This document shows positions 16,656-25,045 of a DNA stretch of 45,831 bases, one piece after another (position 1 is the stretch's first letter; each line of letters starts with the position of its first letter). A program made the translations under genes and the position numbers. This DNA comes from an uncultured Flavobacterium sp. (GTDB taxonomy: Bacteria > Bacteroidota > Bacteroidia > Flavobacteriales > Flavobacteriaceae). The DNA is taken from assembly GCF_946220915.1 (NCBI RefSeq), contig NZ_CAMIHH010000015.1, positions 1 to 45,831 of the forward strand, given 5' to 3'. The notes below the pieces were generated by a model, which was given only the letters and a program-made list of their open reading frames with translations, made no database searches and was not told the DNA's origin.

Positions 16656-17156
16656 ATGAAAAAATTACTCATGCTGCCGCTGCTGTTCTTCGGGATGCTA
16701 TCCTGTTCCGAAGCACAGGAAACAGCGTTTTCCGAAGCGGCGCTCAACTCTAAGATGACTTCCCTCGAAGGGGATCAGATAGCTTTTAAAGACATACTGG
16801 CCCAATACAAAGGCAAGACCGTCGTGATCGACGTATGGGCCTCCTGGTGCCCTGACTGCATCAAGGGCATGCCAAAGGTACATGCGCTGCAAAAGCAGTT
16901 CCCTAACGCGGTTTATCTCTTCCTGTCATACGATCGTGAGGATGCCAAATGGAAGGAAGGCATAAAAAAGCACAACGTTAATGGCGATAACTATCATGTA
17001 GGCAAAAGCATGAAGGAGGGCGACTTTGCCAAGGCAATAAAGCTCGACTGGATTCCGCGCTACATGGTGGTCGACAAGACCGGGAAGATCGCGCTCTTTA
17101 AAGCCATCGAAGCCGACGACGAAAAACTGGTAGCTACCTTAAAACAACTTAAATAA
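16656..17156 (+). CDS. TlpA-like thioredoxin-fold lipoprotein
   Basis: This 166-residue protein has a lipoprotein signal peptide (hydrophobic core, lipobox MLSC with Cys17) and a thioredoxin fold with the redox motif WCPDC (cysteines 65 and 68) after the VVIDVWAS strand. The cis-proline region appears as DWIPRYMVVDKTG near residue 130. Members of the TlpA/ResA group reduce periplasmic disulfides or serve cytochrome c maturation; the CPDC active site is common in Bacteroidota versions. Its stop overlaps the tpiA ATG by one base (TAATG), so the two are translationally coupled even though their functions differ. Confidence 0.9.
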   Translation: MKKLLMLPLLFFGMLSCSEAQETAFSEAALNSKMTSLEGDQIAFKDILAQYKGKTVVIDVWASWCPDCIKGMPKVHALQKQFPNAVYLFLSYDREDAKWKEGIKKHNVNGDNYHVGKSMKEGDFAKAIKLDWIPRYMVVDKTGKIALFKAIEADDEKLVATLKQLK

Positions 17157-17908
17157 TGAGAAAAAAGATCGTTGCAGGAAACTGGAAGATGAATAACGAC
17201 AGCGCGCAGACGGAAGCGCTAATCGACGAACTGCTGTCAAAAAAGCCGGAGCATTCGGTTGCTAAAATTGTGATAGCCCCAAGCTTTGTTAACTTACAGG
17301 CGGCTGTACAGCAAACGCACGGCACCAGCATCATTGTGGCCGCACAGAACATGCACCAGGCCGAAAGCGGCGCTTATACCGGCGAAGTATCGGTTGGTAT
17401 GCTGAAAGGCATTAAAGTGAACACCGTTATATTGGGCCACTCGGAAAGAAGGGCATACTTTGGCGAGACCAACGCGCTTTTGGCCAAGAAAGTTGACACT
17501 GCGCTTAGCCATAACCTGACCATCATCTTTTGCTTTGGCGAGGAACTGGCCGACAGGCAGGGCGGCAACCATTTTAACGTGGTGGAATCGCAACTGAAAG
17601 AAGGCCTTTTCCATATCAGCGAAAGCGACTGGGCAAGTGTTGTACTTGCGTATGAGCCGGTATGGGCCATAGGCACGGGCGAAACCGCAACTCCTGACCA
17701 GGCGCAGGAAATGCACGCGTTTATCCGTACCCTGCTTCGCAACAGCATAGGCAACAAGATCGCCGAAGAAACATCTATACTGTATGGCGGCAGCGTGAAG
17801 CCTGATAATGCGCGTGAGATCTTCTCCAAGCCGGATGTAGATGGCGGCCTGATCGGTGGTGCGGCACTGAAGGCGAATGACTTTTTAGAGATCGTGAATG
17901 GGATATAG
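17156..17908 (+). CDS. tpiA: Triosephosphate isomerase
   Basis: TpiA interconverts dihydroxyacetone phosphate and glyceraldehyde 3-phosphate in glycolysis and gluconeogenesis. The 250-residue TIM barrel has all catalytic residues: Lys11 in AGNWKMN, His95 in ILGHSERR, and Glu167 in AYEPVWAIGTG, with the phosphate-gripping YGGSVKPDN and GGLIGGAAL loops near the end. It is coupled to the preceding thioredoxin-fold gene. Identification is secure. Confidence 0.98.
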   Translation: MRKKIVAGNWKMNNDSAQTEALIDELLSKKPEHSVAKIVIAPSFVNLQAAVQQTHGTSIIVAAQNMHQAESGAYTGEVSVGMLKGIKVNTVILGHSERRAYFGETNALLAKKVDTALSHNLTIIFCFGEELADRQGGNHFNVVESQLKEGLFHISESDWASVVLAYEPVWAIGTGETATPDQAQEMHAFIRTLLRNSIGNKIAEETSILYGGSVKPDNAREIFSKPDVDGGLIGGAALKANDFLEIVNGI

Positions 17909-17992
17909 GCCCCTCCATAACCGTCCTAAAAAGGGAGGGAGTAGGCTTCACTGAAACTTATATTGAAACTCTTCATAGAGAACTTTTTAAAG

Positions 17993-18018
17993 GCAGTCCT
18001 GATGGGGCTGCTTTTTTT
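17993..18018 (+). terminator. Probable terminator after tpiA
   Basis: GCAGTCC (17993-17999) pairs with GGGCTGC (18005-18011), with one G-U wobble and a five-base loop, then seven T. It is 85 bases beyond the stop codon. Confidence 0.65.
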
Positions 18019-18080
18019 GTTCTGATAAATCTGCTTTTTTATCCGTAACAGCCATCTAAGCGCTTATTGCTAAACGCGGT

Positions 18081-18142
18081 TCCTGCTGTCCGCTTTATCT
18101 CCCGCCGAAAAAGCGGGAGGATGCCGCTCCCATCAGGGCTAA
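18081..18142. repeat. ATGCCGCT dispersed palindromic repeat, copy 2
   Basis: TCCTGCTGTCCGCT is followed by a CTCCCGC/GCGGGAG stem and then ATGCCGCT ... CAGGGCTAA. The flanks match the copy at 34781-34837 while the stem sequence differs yet remains paired. Confidence 0.7.
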
Positions 18143-18213
18143 AGGGAAAGGTGGCCTTATGACGGCTGTGGCTTTTTGCGTTTGGTCAGAGCTTGCCTCC
18201 GGTGTGTTTAGAT

Positions 18214-18789
18214 TTAGAATGCCTTTATCAACTCCCCTATTTCCTCAATATTTAAAATATGGTCGGGGGTTATGTTTTCAATGGCGTTGTTCGGCATGAA
18301 AGGCATTTCGGCTGTTTCCGGATCCTGTATTATGACGGTCCCCCCGGCATTCTTTACGGCAATCAGCCCGGCTGTACCATCGGCATTGGCTCCTGAGAGG
18401 AGCACCGCGCACAGCGACGGTCCATAAACTTCGGCAGCCGATTCAAAAGAAACGTCAATGCTTGGCCTGCTGTAATTCACTTTCTCTGAGGTATCGAGTG
18501 AAAGGGTATCGTCATTTTCAAAAAGCAGGTGGTAATCCGATGGTGCAATGTATATGCTCCCCGCCAGCATTGGCGTTTTGTCTTCCACTTCGGTAACAGG
18601 TACGGCAGTTTTTGCGGCTATCAGCTCTTCGAGGGTGTTGTCCTCGGCGCTCTTGCGGTGCAGTACTATTACAAGCGAAAAAGTTACAGATGCAAGCTGC
18701 GGCAATATTTTAAGCAACACCTCGAGGCTTCCTGCCGAGCCCCCTATGATCAGTACCCTGCACCCTGAAATTATTTTATCTTTCTCCAT
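18214..18789 (-). CDS. CheB-type methylesterase without receiver domain
   Basis: This 191-residue protein is only the catalytic domain of CheB, the enzyme that removes methyl groups from (or deamidates) chemoreceptor glutamates. The putative triad is present: Ser18 in GGSAGS, His44 in VLHR and Asp137 in GANADGTAG. Classical CheB has an N-terminal receiver that controls activity; here that domain is absent, so control may come from the lone receiver protein encoded two genes upstream. The ATG lies inside the end of cheR (19-base overlap), showing tight coupling. No chemoreceptor is present, so the substrate may not be a classical one. Confidence 0.92.
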   Translation of the reverse strand: MEKDKIISGCRVLIIGGSAGSLEVLLKILPQLASVTFSLVIVLHRKSAEDNTLEELIAAKTAVPVTEVEDKTPMLAGSIYIAPSDYHLLFENDDTLSLDTSEKVNYSRPSIDVSFESAAEVYGPSLCAVLLSGANADGTAGLIAVKNAGGTVIIQDPETAEMPFMPNNAIENITPDHILNIEEIGELIKAF

Positions 18790-19580
18790 ATCTTCTCCCT
18801 GTTCAGTTGCTCATACCGCTTGTGCATGTGCGAAAATTTTATGGTTTCTTTGGTTCCCAGCGCGAGGTAGGACAGCCTTGACAGGCTGTCGTCAAAAAGC
18901 TGGAGGGCCTTTTCCTGCAAATCCTTGTCAAAATATATTAAAACGTTGCGGCACAGTATGAGGTCGAACTCATTGAACGACCTGTCTGAAACGAGGTTAT
19001 GCTGGGAAAAAACCATTTTTTCCGATAGCGCTTCGCTGAATTTTGCCAATCCGTAATGCGCCGTGTAATAGCCTGAAAAATCCCTTTTTCCTCCCGATAC
19101 GATATAGTTTTCAGAATACTGCTTCATCATCCGTAGCGGAAAAACACCCTTCCGGGCAGTGTCGAGCACGGTTGGGTTCAGGTCGGTGGCATAGAGCAGC
19201 GACTTGTGCAGCAGGTTGGCCTCCTGTAGCAGTATCGCCATAGAATACACTTCCTCTCCCGTAGAGCAGCCCGCGTGCCATACCCTTATAAACGGCTTAG
19301 TGGCCAGTACCGGCAACACATCGGTACGGAGCACTTTATAAAACAGGGGATCGCGAAACATCTCTGTAACATTTACAGTGATCTCTTCAACCATCCTCTT
19401 AAAGTACTCTTCATCAGAGCGTACTACCGAAAGGAATTCGGTAAAGTTTTTGAACCCGTCAAGGTTGTAGAGCCGGTCGATCCGGCGTTTGAATGAGGCA
19501 AGGGAATAGCCGCTAAAGTCGTAGCCATAGTATTCATAGATCTCATTGATCAGCGCCTCAAGTTCCCTTTCATTAACCAT
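18771..19580 (-). CDS. CheR-type protein-glutamate methyltransferase
   Basis: CheR transfers methyl groups from SAM to glutamates of chemoreceptors. The 269-residue protein has the N-terminal helical domain (about 1-75), the VTEMFRD motif at 71-77, the SAM-binding motif HAGCSTGEE at 102-110, a second acidic strand end at YATDLNP, and the CRNVLIYF motif near 209. There is no C-terminal TPR or receptor-docking extension. It overlaps cheB by 19 bases and follows the lone receiver gene by seven bases. With no receptor, CheA or CheW nearby, its target is unknown. Confidence 0.93.
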   Translation of the reverse strand: MVNERELEALINEIYEYYGYDFSGYSLASFKRRIDRLYNLDGFKNFTEFLSVVRSDEEYFKRMVEEITVNVTEMFRDPLFYKVLRTDVLPVLATKPFIRVWHAGCSTGEEVYSMAILLQEANLLHKSLLYATDLNPTVLDTARKGVFPLRMMKQYSENYIVSGGKRDFSGYYTAHYGLAKFSEALSEKMVFSQHNLVSDRSFNEFDLILCRNVLIYFDKDLQEKALQLFDDSLSRLSYLALGTKETIKFSHMHKRYEQLNREKIWRKIK

Positions 19581-19587
19581 AGTACCC

Positions 19588-19950
19588 TTATATCGCGCTT
19601 AGCGCCAGCAATAATTTATCTACATCGATAGGTTTCGAAATATATCCGTCGGCACCGGCATCCAGGCATTTTTCCCTGTCGCCCACCATCGCCTGTGCCG
19701 TTACGGAAATAACAAGCGTACTTTTCCTGTGCACAATGCTTTTTATTATCGGTATGGCTTCATATCCGTCCATTTCCGGCATCATCATGTCGATAAGTAT
19801 AGCATCTACTTCTGCATCGCTTTCAAGCAGTTTTATCGCCTGTGCTGCACCAGGGCAGGCAATGCACTCAAATCCCTTTGCCTTTAGCGTGGCACTCAGC
19901 GCAAAAATATTGCGCGGGTCGTCGTCTATTATAAGTACCTTCTTTTTCAT
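19588..19950 (-). CDS. Stand-alone receiver-domain response regulator
   Basis: This 120-residue protein is a single receiver with the acidic pair D9/D10, phospho-acceptor D54 in LIDMMMPEMDGYE, and switch lysine in ISKPIDVD near the end. There is no output domain, as in CheY-like proteins. It is strikingly similar to the third receiver of the adjacent hybrid kinase (shared DMMMPxMDGYE, GDREKC, AGA and KPxDVDxLL positions), suggesting local duplication. It starts six bases after the hybrid kinase stop. It may carry phosphate to or regulate CheR/CheB. Confidence 0.93.
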   Translation of the reverse strand: MKKKVLIIDDDPRNIFALSATLKAKGFECIACPGAAQAIKLLESDAEVDAILIDMMMPEMDGYEAIPIIKSIVHRKSTLVISVTAQAMVGDREKCLDAGADGYISKPIDVDKLLLALSAI

Positions 19951-19955
19951 ACCGC

Positions 19956-22900
19956 TTAGTTTTTATCGTATAGCCATACACGCAGCAGCGACAGCAACTG
20001 GTCTACATCCACCGGCTTGGTAATGTAGTCCGATGCACCGGCATTAATGCATTTTTCCCTGTCACCCGTCATCGCCTTGGCCGTGACCGCTATGACCGGC
20101 AGGTTTTTAAAGTCGCGGTTCTCCCTTATGCGCGCCGCCGTTTCATAGCCATCCATATTCGGCATCATCATGTCGAGCAGCACCACATCGGTCTCAGGGT
20201 GGCGTTCGAGCATTTTAAGAGCCTCCTTACCGTCAATGGCCGTGATCACGTTCATCTTCAATGCCTCAAGCGCCTTGGTAAGCGAATAAATATTTCGCAC
20301 ATCGTCATCAACTACCAAAACGGTCTTGTCGCTAAGCACATTATTCAGCAGGTTCAGCTTTTTCTGGCCCCTGCCTTCTGCCTTTTTATTTTCTTCAACC
20401 AAGTGCAGGAACAGCGATACCTCATCCAGCATCCGCTGGTAGGAATGCGCTGTCTTTACAATGATGGAATCGGCATATTTTTTAATCTTCAGCTCTTCTT
20501 TCAGCGAAAGGCTTTTGCCGGTAAACACGATCACCGGCAGGTTTTCCAGCCCCGTATTCTTTTTGATGTTCTCCAGTACGTCATAGGCCTGTTTGTCCGG
20601 TATCCCCATATCCAGGATCACGCATTCCACATCGCTGTTCTTCAATGTATTTACACCTTCGGATATTTCGCTCTTTACTTCCGAATTAATGTTAAACGTT
20701 TCCAGGAAATAAGCCAGGGCCTTCGCATGCTTAGGGTTATCTTCGATGATCAGTACTTTTTGCGATTCCCTGTTAATGATCTGCTCAATGCGCCTGAATA
20801 CTTCCGGTATCTGCTCAAACGCCACCGGCTTGTCAAGGAAGTTTACCGCACCCTTCAGGAGGCTCTCCTGCTTCATTTTATGCGACGACATGATGTGCAC
20901 CGGTATATGCCGGGTCTGTACATTGCCTTTCAGTTCTTCCATTACTTCCCAGCCGCTCTTTATCGGCAGCTGGATGTCGAGCAATACGCCAACCGGCTTG
21001 AACAGCAGTGCCAGGTCAAGCGCCATGTCGCCCCTTACCGATACTACTCCCTTATATCCCCTCTTGCGCGTAAATTCCAATAACGACCTGGCAAAGTTCA
21101 CGTCGTCCTCAACGATCAGTATCACCTTATCGCTTTCGGCAACCGATCCCCGGTCATCGGGTACATCTTCCGGTATTACCTCGCTGATGTATTTAGCTTT
21201 TTCTTCCTCTTGCTTTTGCCTTTCGGCAGATGGCTGTACATCAGCCGCAGGGGATATTTCCGGCTCCCTTGTCACGCTTATCTGTGCAGGCGAAGCAGAG
21301 CCTATGACCGGCAGGCAAAGGGTAAACTCGCTTCCTTCGTTTACCTCGCTCTTCAGGGTTATATCGCCCCTGAGCAGTTTGGTAAGTTCGCGGCTGATGG
21401 AAAGCCCAAGCCCCGTGCCGCCGTATTTGCGCTTGGTAGAGCCATCGGCCTGCTGGAATGCTTCAAATATTAGCGGCTGCTTTTCCGGCGGTATGCCTAT
21501 GCCGGTATCTTTTACTACAAAGCACACCTGCTTTTCATTGCCTTCCTGTTTCCTTACCTCGAGGATTACCGAACCCCTGGCTGTAAATTTAATGGCATTG
21601 GAAATAAGGTTTTTCAGTATCTGCTCCAGCCTCATCTTGTCGGTCCTGATTACCAGCGGGGCATCATTCGTAATTACTTTAAATTCAATTTTCTTTTGCC
21701 TTGCCACTTCGGTAAACAGGGCTTTCAGGTTATCGGTAATTTCTTTAACCGATACATCAAGGAACTCGAGCTCCATCTTGCCAGCCTCTATCTTCGACAG
21801 GTCGAGTATCTCATCGATCAGGCCAAGGAGCCCGTTGCCCGAGCTTTGTATTACTTTGGCAAACTCCACCTGCTCATCGTTCATGTTCTCATCGTTGTTT
21901 TCGCTCAGCAGGCGGCTCAGCAGCAGGATCGAGTTGAGCGGCGTGCGCAGCTCATGCGACATATTGGCAAGGAATTCCGATTTATACCTTGTGGTAAGTT
22001 CCAGGTCCTCCGACTTTTTCTGTATCTCCATATTGCGCTCCTCCAGCAACACGCTACGTTCGGCAAGTTCCTCATTGGTTTGCTGCAATTCCTCCTGTTG
22101 CACCCTCAGTTCTTCTTCTGATGCCTGCAGCTTTTCGGTTTGTGTTTCCAGCTCTGCGTTCATGCTTTCCAGCTCGCTATGCTGTACCCTCAATTCTTCT
22201 GATTGTGCCTCGGTTTCCTCAAGCAGTTCCTGTACGCGCTTACGGCTTTGGGCTGTTGTTATGGCCACTGCAATGTTATGAGCCGCCGATGCCAGGAATT
22301 CAATCTGCAATGCCGTTAACTCTTTTAACGATGCAAGCTCAACCACGCCGGCCAGCTTGTCATCAATAAGCGGAACAGCAACTACATGCCTTGGCTTCAC
22401 TTCGCCCAGGGCATAAGTGATCCTTATGCTATTTGAAGATATGTCGCTTAATTCCATTATTTCACCTGATGCTGCTGCCTGTCCCGTTAGCCCCTGGCCA
22501 AAGGGTATGCGTTCCCTGTTCTTATTTGGCAAATAACTGAATCCGGCTACAGGGTAAAGCGTTTCGTTATCAGGCAGGTAAACAACCCCTGCACTACTTC
22601 CTGTATAGGCCGCTATGTAGGCCACTACATCCTGGGTAAGCTGTTCAGGCGTTTTCTCCCCTATCATTACCTTATTAAGCTCGGCGATCCCTGTTTGCAG
22701 CCATTCTTTTTCTGACAATGATGTAAACGACGTATCCAGGGCTGCCGCCATATTGTTTAATGAAACGCCCACGGTGCCCAGCGCATCGCTCTCCGTATCT
22801 TTTACCCTTATTGCAAAGTCGCCGCCGGATATTGCCGAAGCTATTTCACTTATTACACGTATACGCTCTGCCGTTTCCTTTTCGCTTTTTTGCAATTCGG

Positions 22901-23537
22901 TCTGGAGCTTAAGGCGCTCATTGTAATCACGCAATATCCTTAAAAAAAATACTGTGCTGATGAGCAGTGCAAGCAATGCCGCCACTACTATGAGTACGCT
23001 GCTATATGCTCCATACTTTTCAGAATTTGCCATGCGCTCCTTTAACAGCTCCTGCTCCCGGATTTCCATGGTCCTGAACTCCGAGCGTATTTTTCCTGTT
23101 ATCCTTCTGCCGCCATCAAGGTCGCTGGCATCCGTAGGCCTGCCGCTTTTCTTTTCCAATACTCTTAGCCGCAAATAGTCAAAAAACTCGTCTTTGAGTT
23201 TTTTAACGTACTGGAGTGATTTCTGCTGGTCGGGGTTATCCGATGTAAGCGCTTCCAGTTTCTGCACGCTTTTGTCCATATCATCTTCGGCCGTACTGTA
23301 CCTGTCTAAAAAATCTTCCCTTCCGGTAACTAAAAACCCACGCATGCTGGATTGGGCCTCAACCATTACCGAAGTACCTTCGTTAAGGTTAAAAATAACT
23401 TCCTGCGTATGGTTGATCATGTAGTTGCTTTCCATCAGGTTGCTGATGCTCAGGAACGAAGCTACGGAGCTTACTATAAGTATCAGCATCGATACCCCCG
23501 TACTCATTAATAAATTCCTTCTGAAATTTCCGTTCAT
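19956..23537 (-). CDS. CHASE3/GAF hybrid histidine kinase with three receivers
   Basis: This 1193-residue inner-membrane hybrid kinase reads, in order: transmembrane segment (about 9-31), CHASE3-type sensor with MRGFLVTGREDFLDRY at 65-80, second transmembrane segment (about 178-199), HAMP (about 200-270), GAF (about 285-425), a long glutamate/glutamine-rich coiled coil (about 430-515), HisKA with phospho-acceptor His528 in NMSHELRTP, ATPase domain with DTGIGIP near 677 and GGTGLGLSI near 706, then three receivers with acceptors Asp854, Asp976 and Asp1122. The middle receiver looks divergent (DMGIPDK instead of DMxMPxMDG). It probably integrates an extracellular signal; nothing shows which. 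Confidence 0.93.
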   Translation of the reverse strand: MNGNFRRNLLMSTGVSMLILIVSSVASFLSISNLMESNYMINHTQEVIFNLNEGTSVMVEAQSSMRGFLVTGREDFLDRYSTAEDDMDKSVQKLEALTSDNPDQQKSLQYVKKLKDEFFDYLRLRVLEKKSGRPTDASDLDGGRRITGKIRSEFRTMEIREQELLKERMANSEKYGAYSSVLIVVAALLALLISTVFFLRILRDYNERLKLQTELQKSEKETAERIRVISEIASAISGGDFAIRVKDTESDALGTVGVSLNNMAAALDTSFTSLSEKEWLQTGIAELNKVMIGEKTPEQLTQDVVAYIAAYTGSSAGVVYLPDNETLYPVAGFSYLPNKNRERIPFGQGLTGQAAASGEIMELSDISSNSIRITYALGEVKPRHVVAVPLIDDKLAGVVELASLKELTALQIEFLASAAHNIAVAITTAQSRKRVQELLEETEAQSEELRVQHSELESMNAELETQTEKLQASEEELRVQQEELQQTNEELAERSVLLEERNMEIQKKSEDLELTTRYKSEFLANMSHELRTPLNSILLLSRLLSENNDENMNDEQVEFAKVIQSSGNGLLGLIDEILDLSKIEAGKMELEFLDVSVKEITDNLKALFTEVARQKKIEFKVITNDAPLVIRTDKMRLEQILKNLISNAIKFTARGSVILEVRKQEGNEKQVCFVVKDTGIGIPPEKQPLIFEAFQQADGSTKRKYGGTGLGLSISRELTKLLRGDITLKSEVNEGSEFTLCLPVIGSASPAQISVTREPEISPAADVQPSAERQKQEEEKAKYISEVIPEDVPDDRGSVAESDKVILIVEDDVNFARSLLEFTRKRGYKGVVSVRGDMALDLALLFKPVGVLLDIQLPIKSGWEVMEELKGNVQTRHIPVHIMSSHKMKQESLLKGAVNFLDKPVAFEQIPEVFRRIEQIINRESQKVLIIEDNPKHAKALAYFLETFNINSEVKSEISEGVNTLKNSDVECVILDMGIPDKQAYDVLENIKKNTGLENLPVIVFTGKSLSLKEELKIKKYADSIIVKTAHSYQRMLDEVSLFLHLVEENKKAEGRGQKKLNLLNNVLSDKTVLVVDDDVRNIYSLTKALEALKMNVITAIDGKEALKMLERHPETDVVLLDMMMPNMDGYETAARIRENRDFKNLPVIAVTAKAMTGDREKCINAGASDYITKPVDVDQLLSLLRVWLYDKN

Positions 23538-23561
23538 CGGTGTCTGTATTGGTTATATGTG

Positions 23562-24767
23562 TCATACAGGCAATACCATGATAAAGCACGAACCTTTGCC
23601 AGGTTCGCTCTTTGCCGTGATGATGCCGTTGTGTTTTTCTATTATTTTTTTTGCAATGGCCAGCCCAATGCCCGTACCTTCATAAGCGCTCCGGTCGTTG
23701 AGGCTTTGGAATATCATGAAAATTTTTTCCAGGAACTTTTCGTCAAACCCTATGCCGTTGTCGCATACCGTTATCCTGCAAAATCCACCATCTGCGGCGG
23801 CAGGGCCATCAAACTCTTTTGTCGCAATTGTTTCAGATGCGATTTCGATAAATGGCGAAATGTCCTTTTTTGAAAATTTGATCGAATTGGAAATCAGGTT
23901 CTGGAATACCTGCCGTATCTGGCTTGCAACACAATTGATAACCGGCAGTTCCCCTACCTGCACCACAGCACCTTTTTCTTCAATAAGGTAATCGAAATCA
24001 GAAATTACTTCGCTGATCACTGTATTAAGGCGGATTGGTGCAAATGTAACGTTCGCCGAAAGCCGCGAATAGTCCAGCAGGTCGGTAATAAGCGCCGACA
24101 TCCGCTCTGCTGATTTTATTGTTCGCCTTACATAGTCAAATGCCGTTGGGTCATCTTTAAGGTACTTTTCCCTGATTATCTTTATGAAAAGCTCAATTTT
24201 CCTGATAGGTTCCTTGAGGTCATGCGATACCACCCACGAGAATTGCTGCAACTCATGGTTGCGCATTTCCAGTTCTTCATTCTTGTCCATCAGTTCCCTG
24301 GTGCGTTCAGTCACTTTCAGTTCCAGGTTTTCCTGTGCTTCCTTGCGTATCTCGATTTCTTTGGCCAAAAGGTCCCGTGTATCTTTAAGTTCTTTTTGCT
24401 GCTCATAAAGCTTCAGGAAAGATTTTACTTTTAAGATGAGCAGGTCGGGGTCTACGGGTTTTGTCACATAATCTACCCCCCCCGTTTCATAACCTCTTGA
24501 AATGAACTTTTTTTGCTTATTTACTGCCGAAAGGAAAATTACAGGAATATCTTTGGTGCGGTTGCTCCCTGCCAGGGCTTCTGCTACTTCAAAGCCGTCC
24601 ATGCCAGGCATCTGCACATCCATGATAATGAGGGAATAATCTGTCCTGAGGATTTTACGCAGAGCCTCCTCGCCGGATTCGGCTGCATCAACAGGCAGGC
24701 CGTGAAGCTCCAGGATTTTTTGCAAAGCGATAATATTCGCCCCTATATCATCAACAATTAATATCAT
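23562..24767 (-). CDS. Receiver-histidine kinase (phytochrome/NtrY-like core, no membrane segment)
   Basis: This is a 401-residue soluble protein with an N-terminal receiver (about 1-118, acceptor Asp50 in IMDVQMPGMDGFE, KPVDPD switch), a coiled coil (about 120-175), HisKA with His182 in WVVSHDLKEPIRK, and an ATPase domain with VCDNGIGFD and GTGIGLAI. The open frame extends 72 codons further upstream, but the family begins MILIVDD, so I place the start at 24767; a candidate promoter box at 24873-24880 lies within the extension. It is the first gene of the five-gene signalling operon, 24 bases before the hybrid kinase. Confidence 0.9.
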   Translation of the reverse strand: MILIVDDIGANIIALQKILELHGLPVDAAESGEEALRKILRTDYSLIIMDVQMPGMDGFEVAEALAGSNRTKDIPVIFLSAVNKQKKFISRGYETGGVDYVTKPVDPDLLILKVKSFLKLYEQQKELKDTRDLLAKEIEIRKEAQENLELKVTERTRELMDKNEELEMRNHELQQFSWVVSHDLKEPIRKIELFIKIIREKYLKDDPTAFDYVRRTIKSAERMSALITDLLDYSRLSANVTFAPIRLNTVISEVISDFDYLIEEKGAVVQVGELPVINCVASQIRQVFQNLISNSIKFSKKDISPFIEIASETIATKEFDGPAAADGGFCRITVCDNGIGFDEKFLEKIFMIFQSLNDRSAYEGTGIGLAIAKKIIEKHNGIITAKSEPGKGSCFIMVLPV

Positions 24768-24872
24768 ATTCTTTAACGGCAGGTTTTTCGGAATGAAAAC
24801 CTCAGCACGCAGTGGTTTTAAACTATTTTGGATGGCTGCAACAAAAAATAAGCCGCAGGCAGCGGCCGATTC

Positions 24873-24880
24873 CAAAAGTA
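24873..24880 (-). promoter_or_regulatory. Candidate -7 box for the signalling operon (TACTTTTG on the minus strand)
   Basis: This exact TAnnTTTG match gives a leader of about 100 bases before the start at 24767. No clear -33 element is found. It supports the shorter start for the receiver-kinase. Confidence 0.4.
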
Positions 24881-25045
24881 TAAAAACTAATGTTAAAGAG
24901 TTGTTAATGCCACACAATGATTTTTGGCAAAAAGTGCAAATTTTGCCATTTAGCAAAAATGCATCCAAAGCTTGTTTATACATTATTTAACATCACTATT
25001 CCCACAGGTTTCCTACCTTTAATTCTTAAACCCGAAAACAGCGCC

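Larger units (their letters stand above)
17909..18213. other. 305-base gene-free gap between tpiA and the signalling operon
   Basis: The two flanking genes converge. The gap holds a CCCTCC/GGAGGG inverted repeat (17911-17916 and 17934-17939), the tpiA terminator (17993-18018) and a dispersed palindromic repeat (18081-18142). No open frame resembling a real gene was seen. Confidence 0.6.

Noticed and set aside
20746..22281. A 511-codon serine-rich open frame on the plus strand
   Set aside because: It is antisense to the hybrid kinase and its composition (Ser, Leu and Cys strings) is what the kinase's codon bias produces on the opposite strand; no domain is recognisable.
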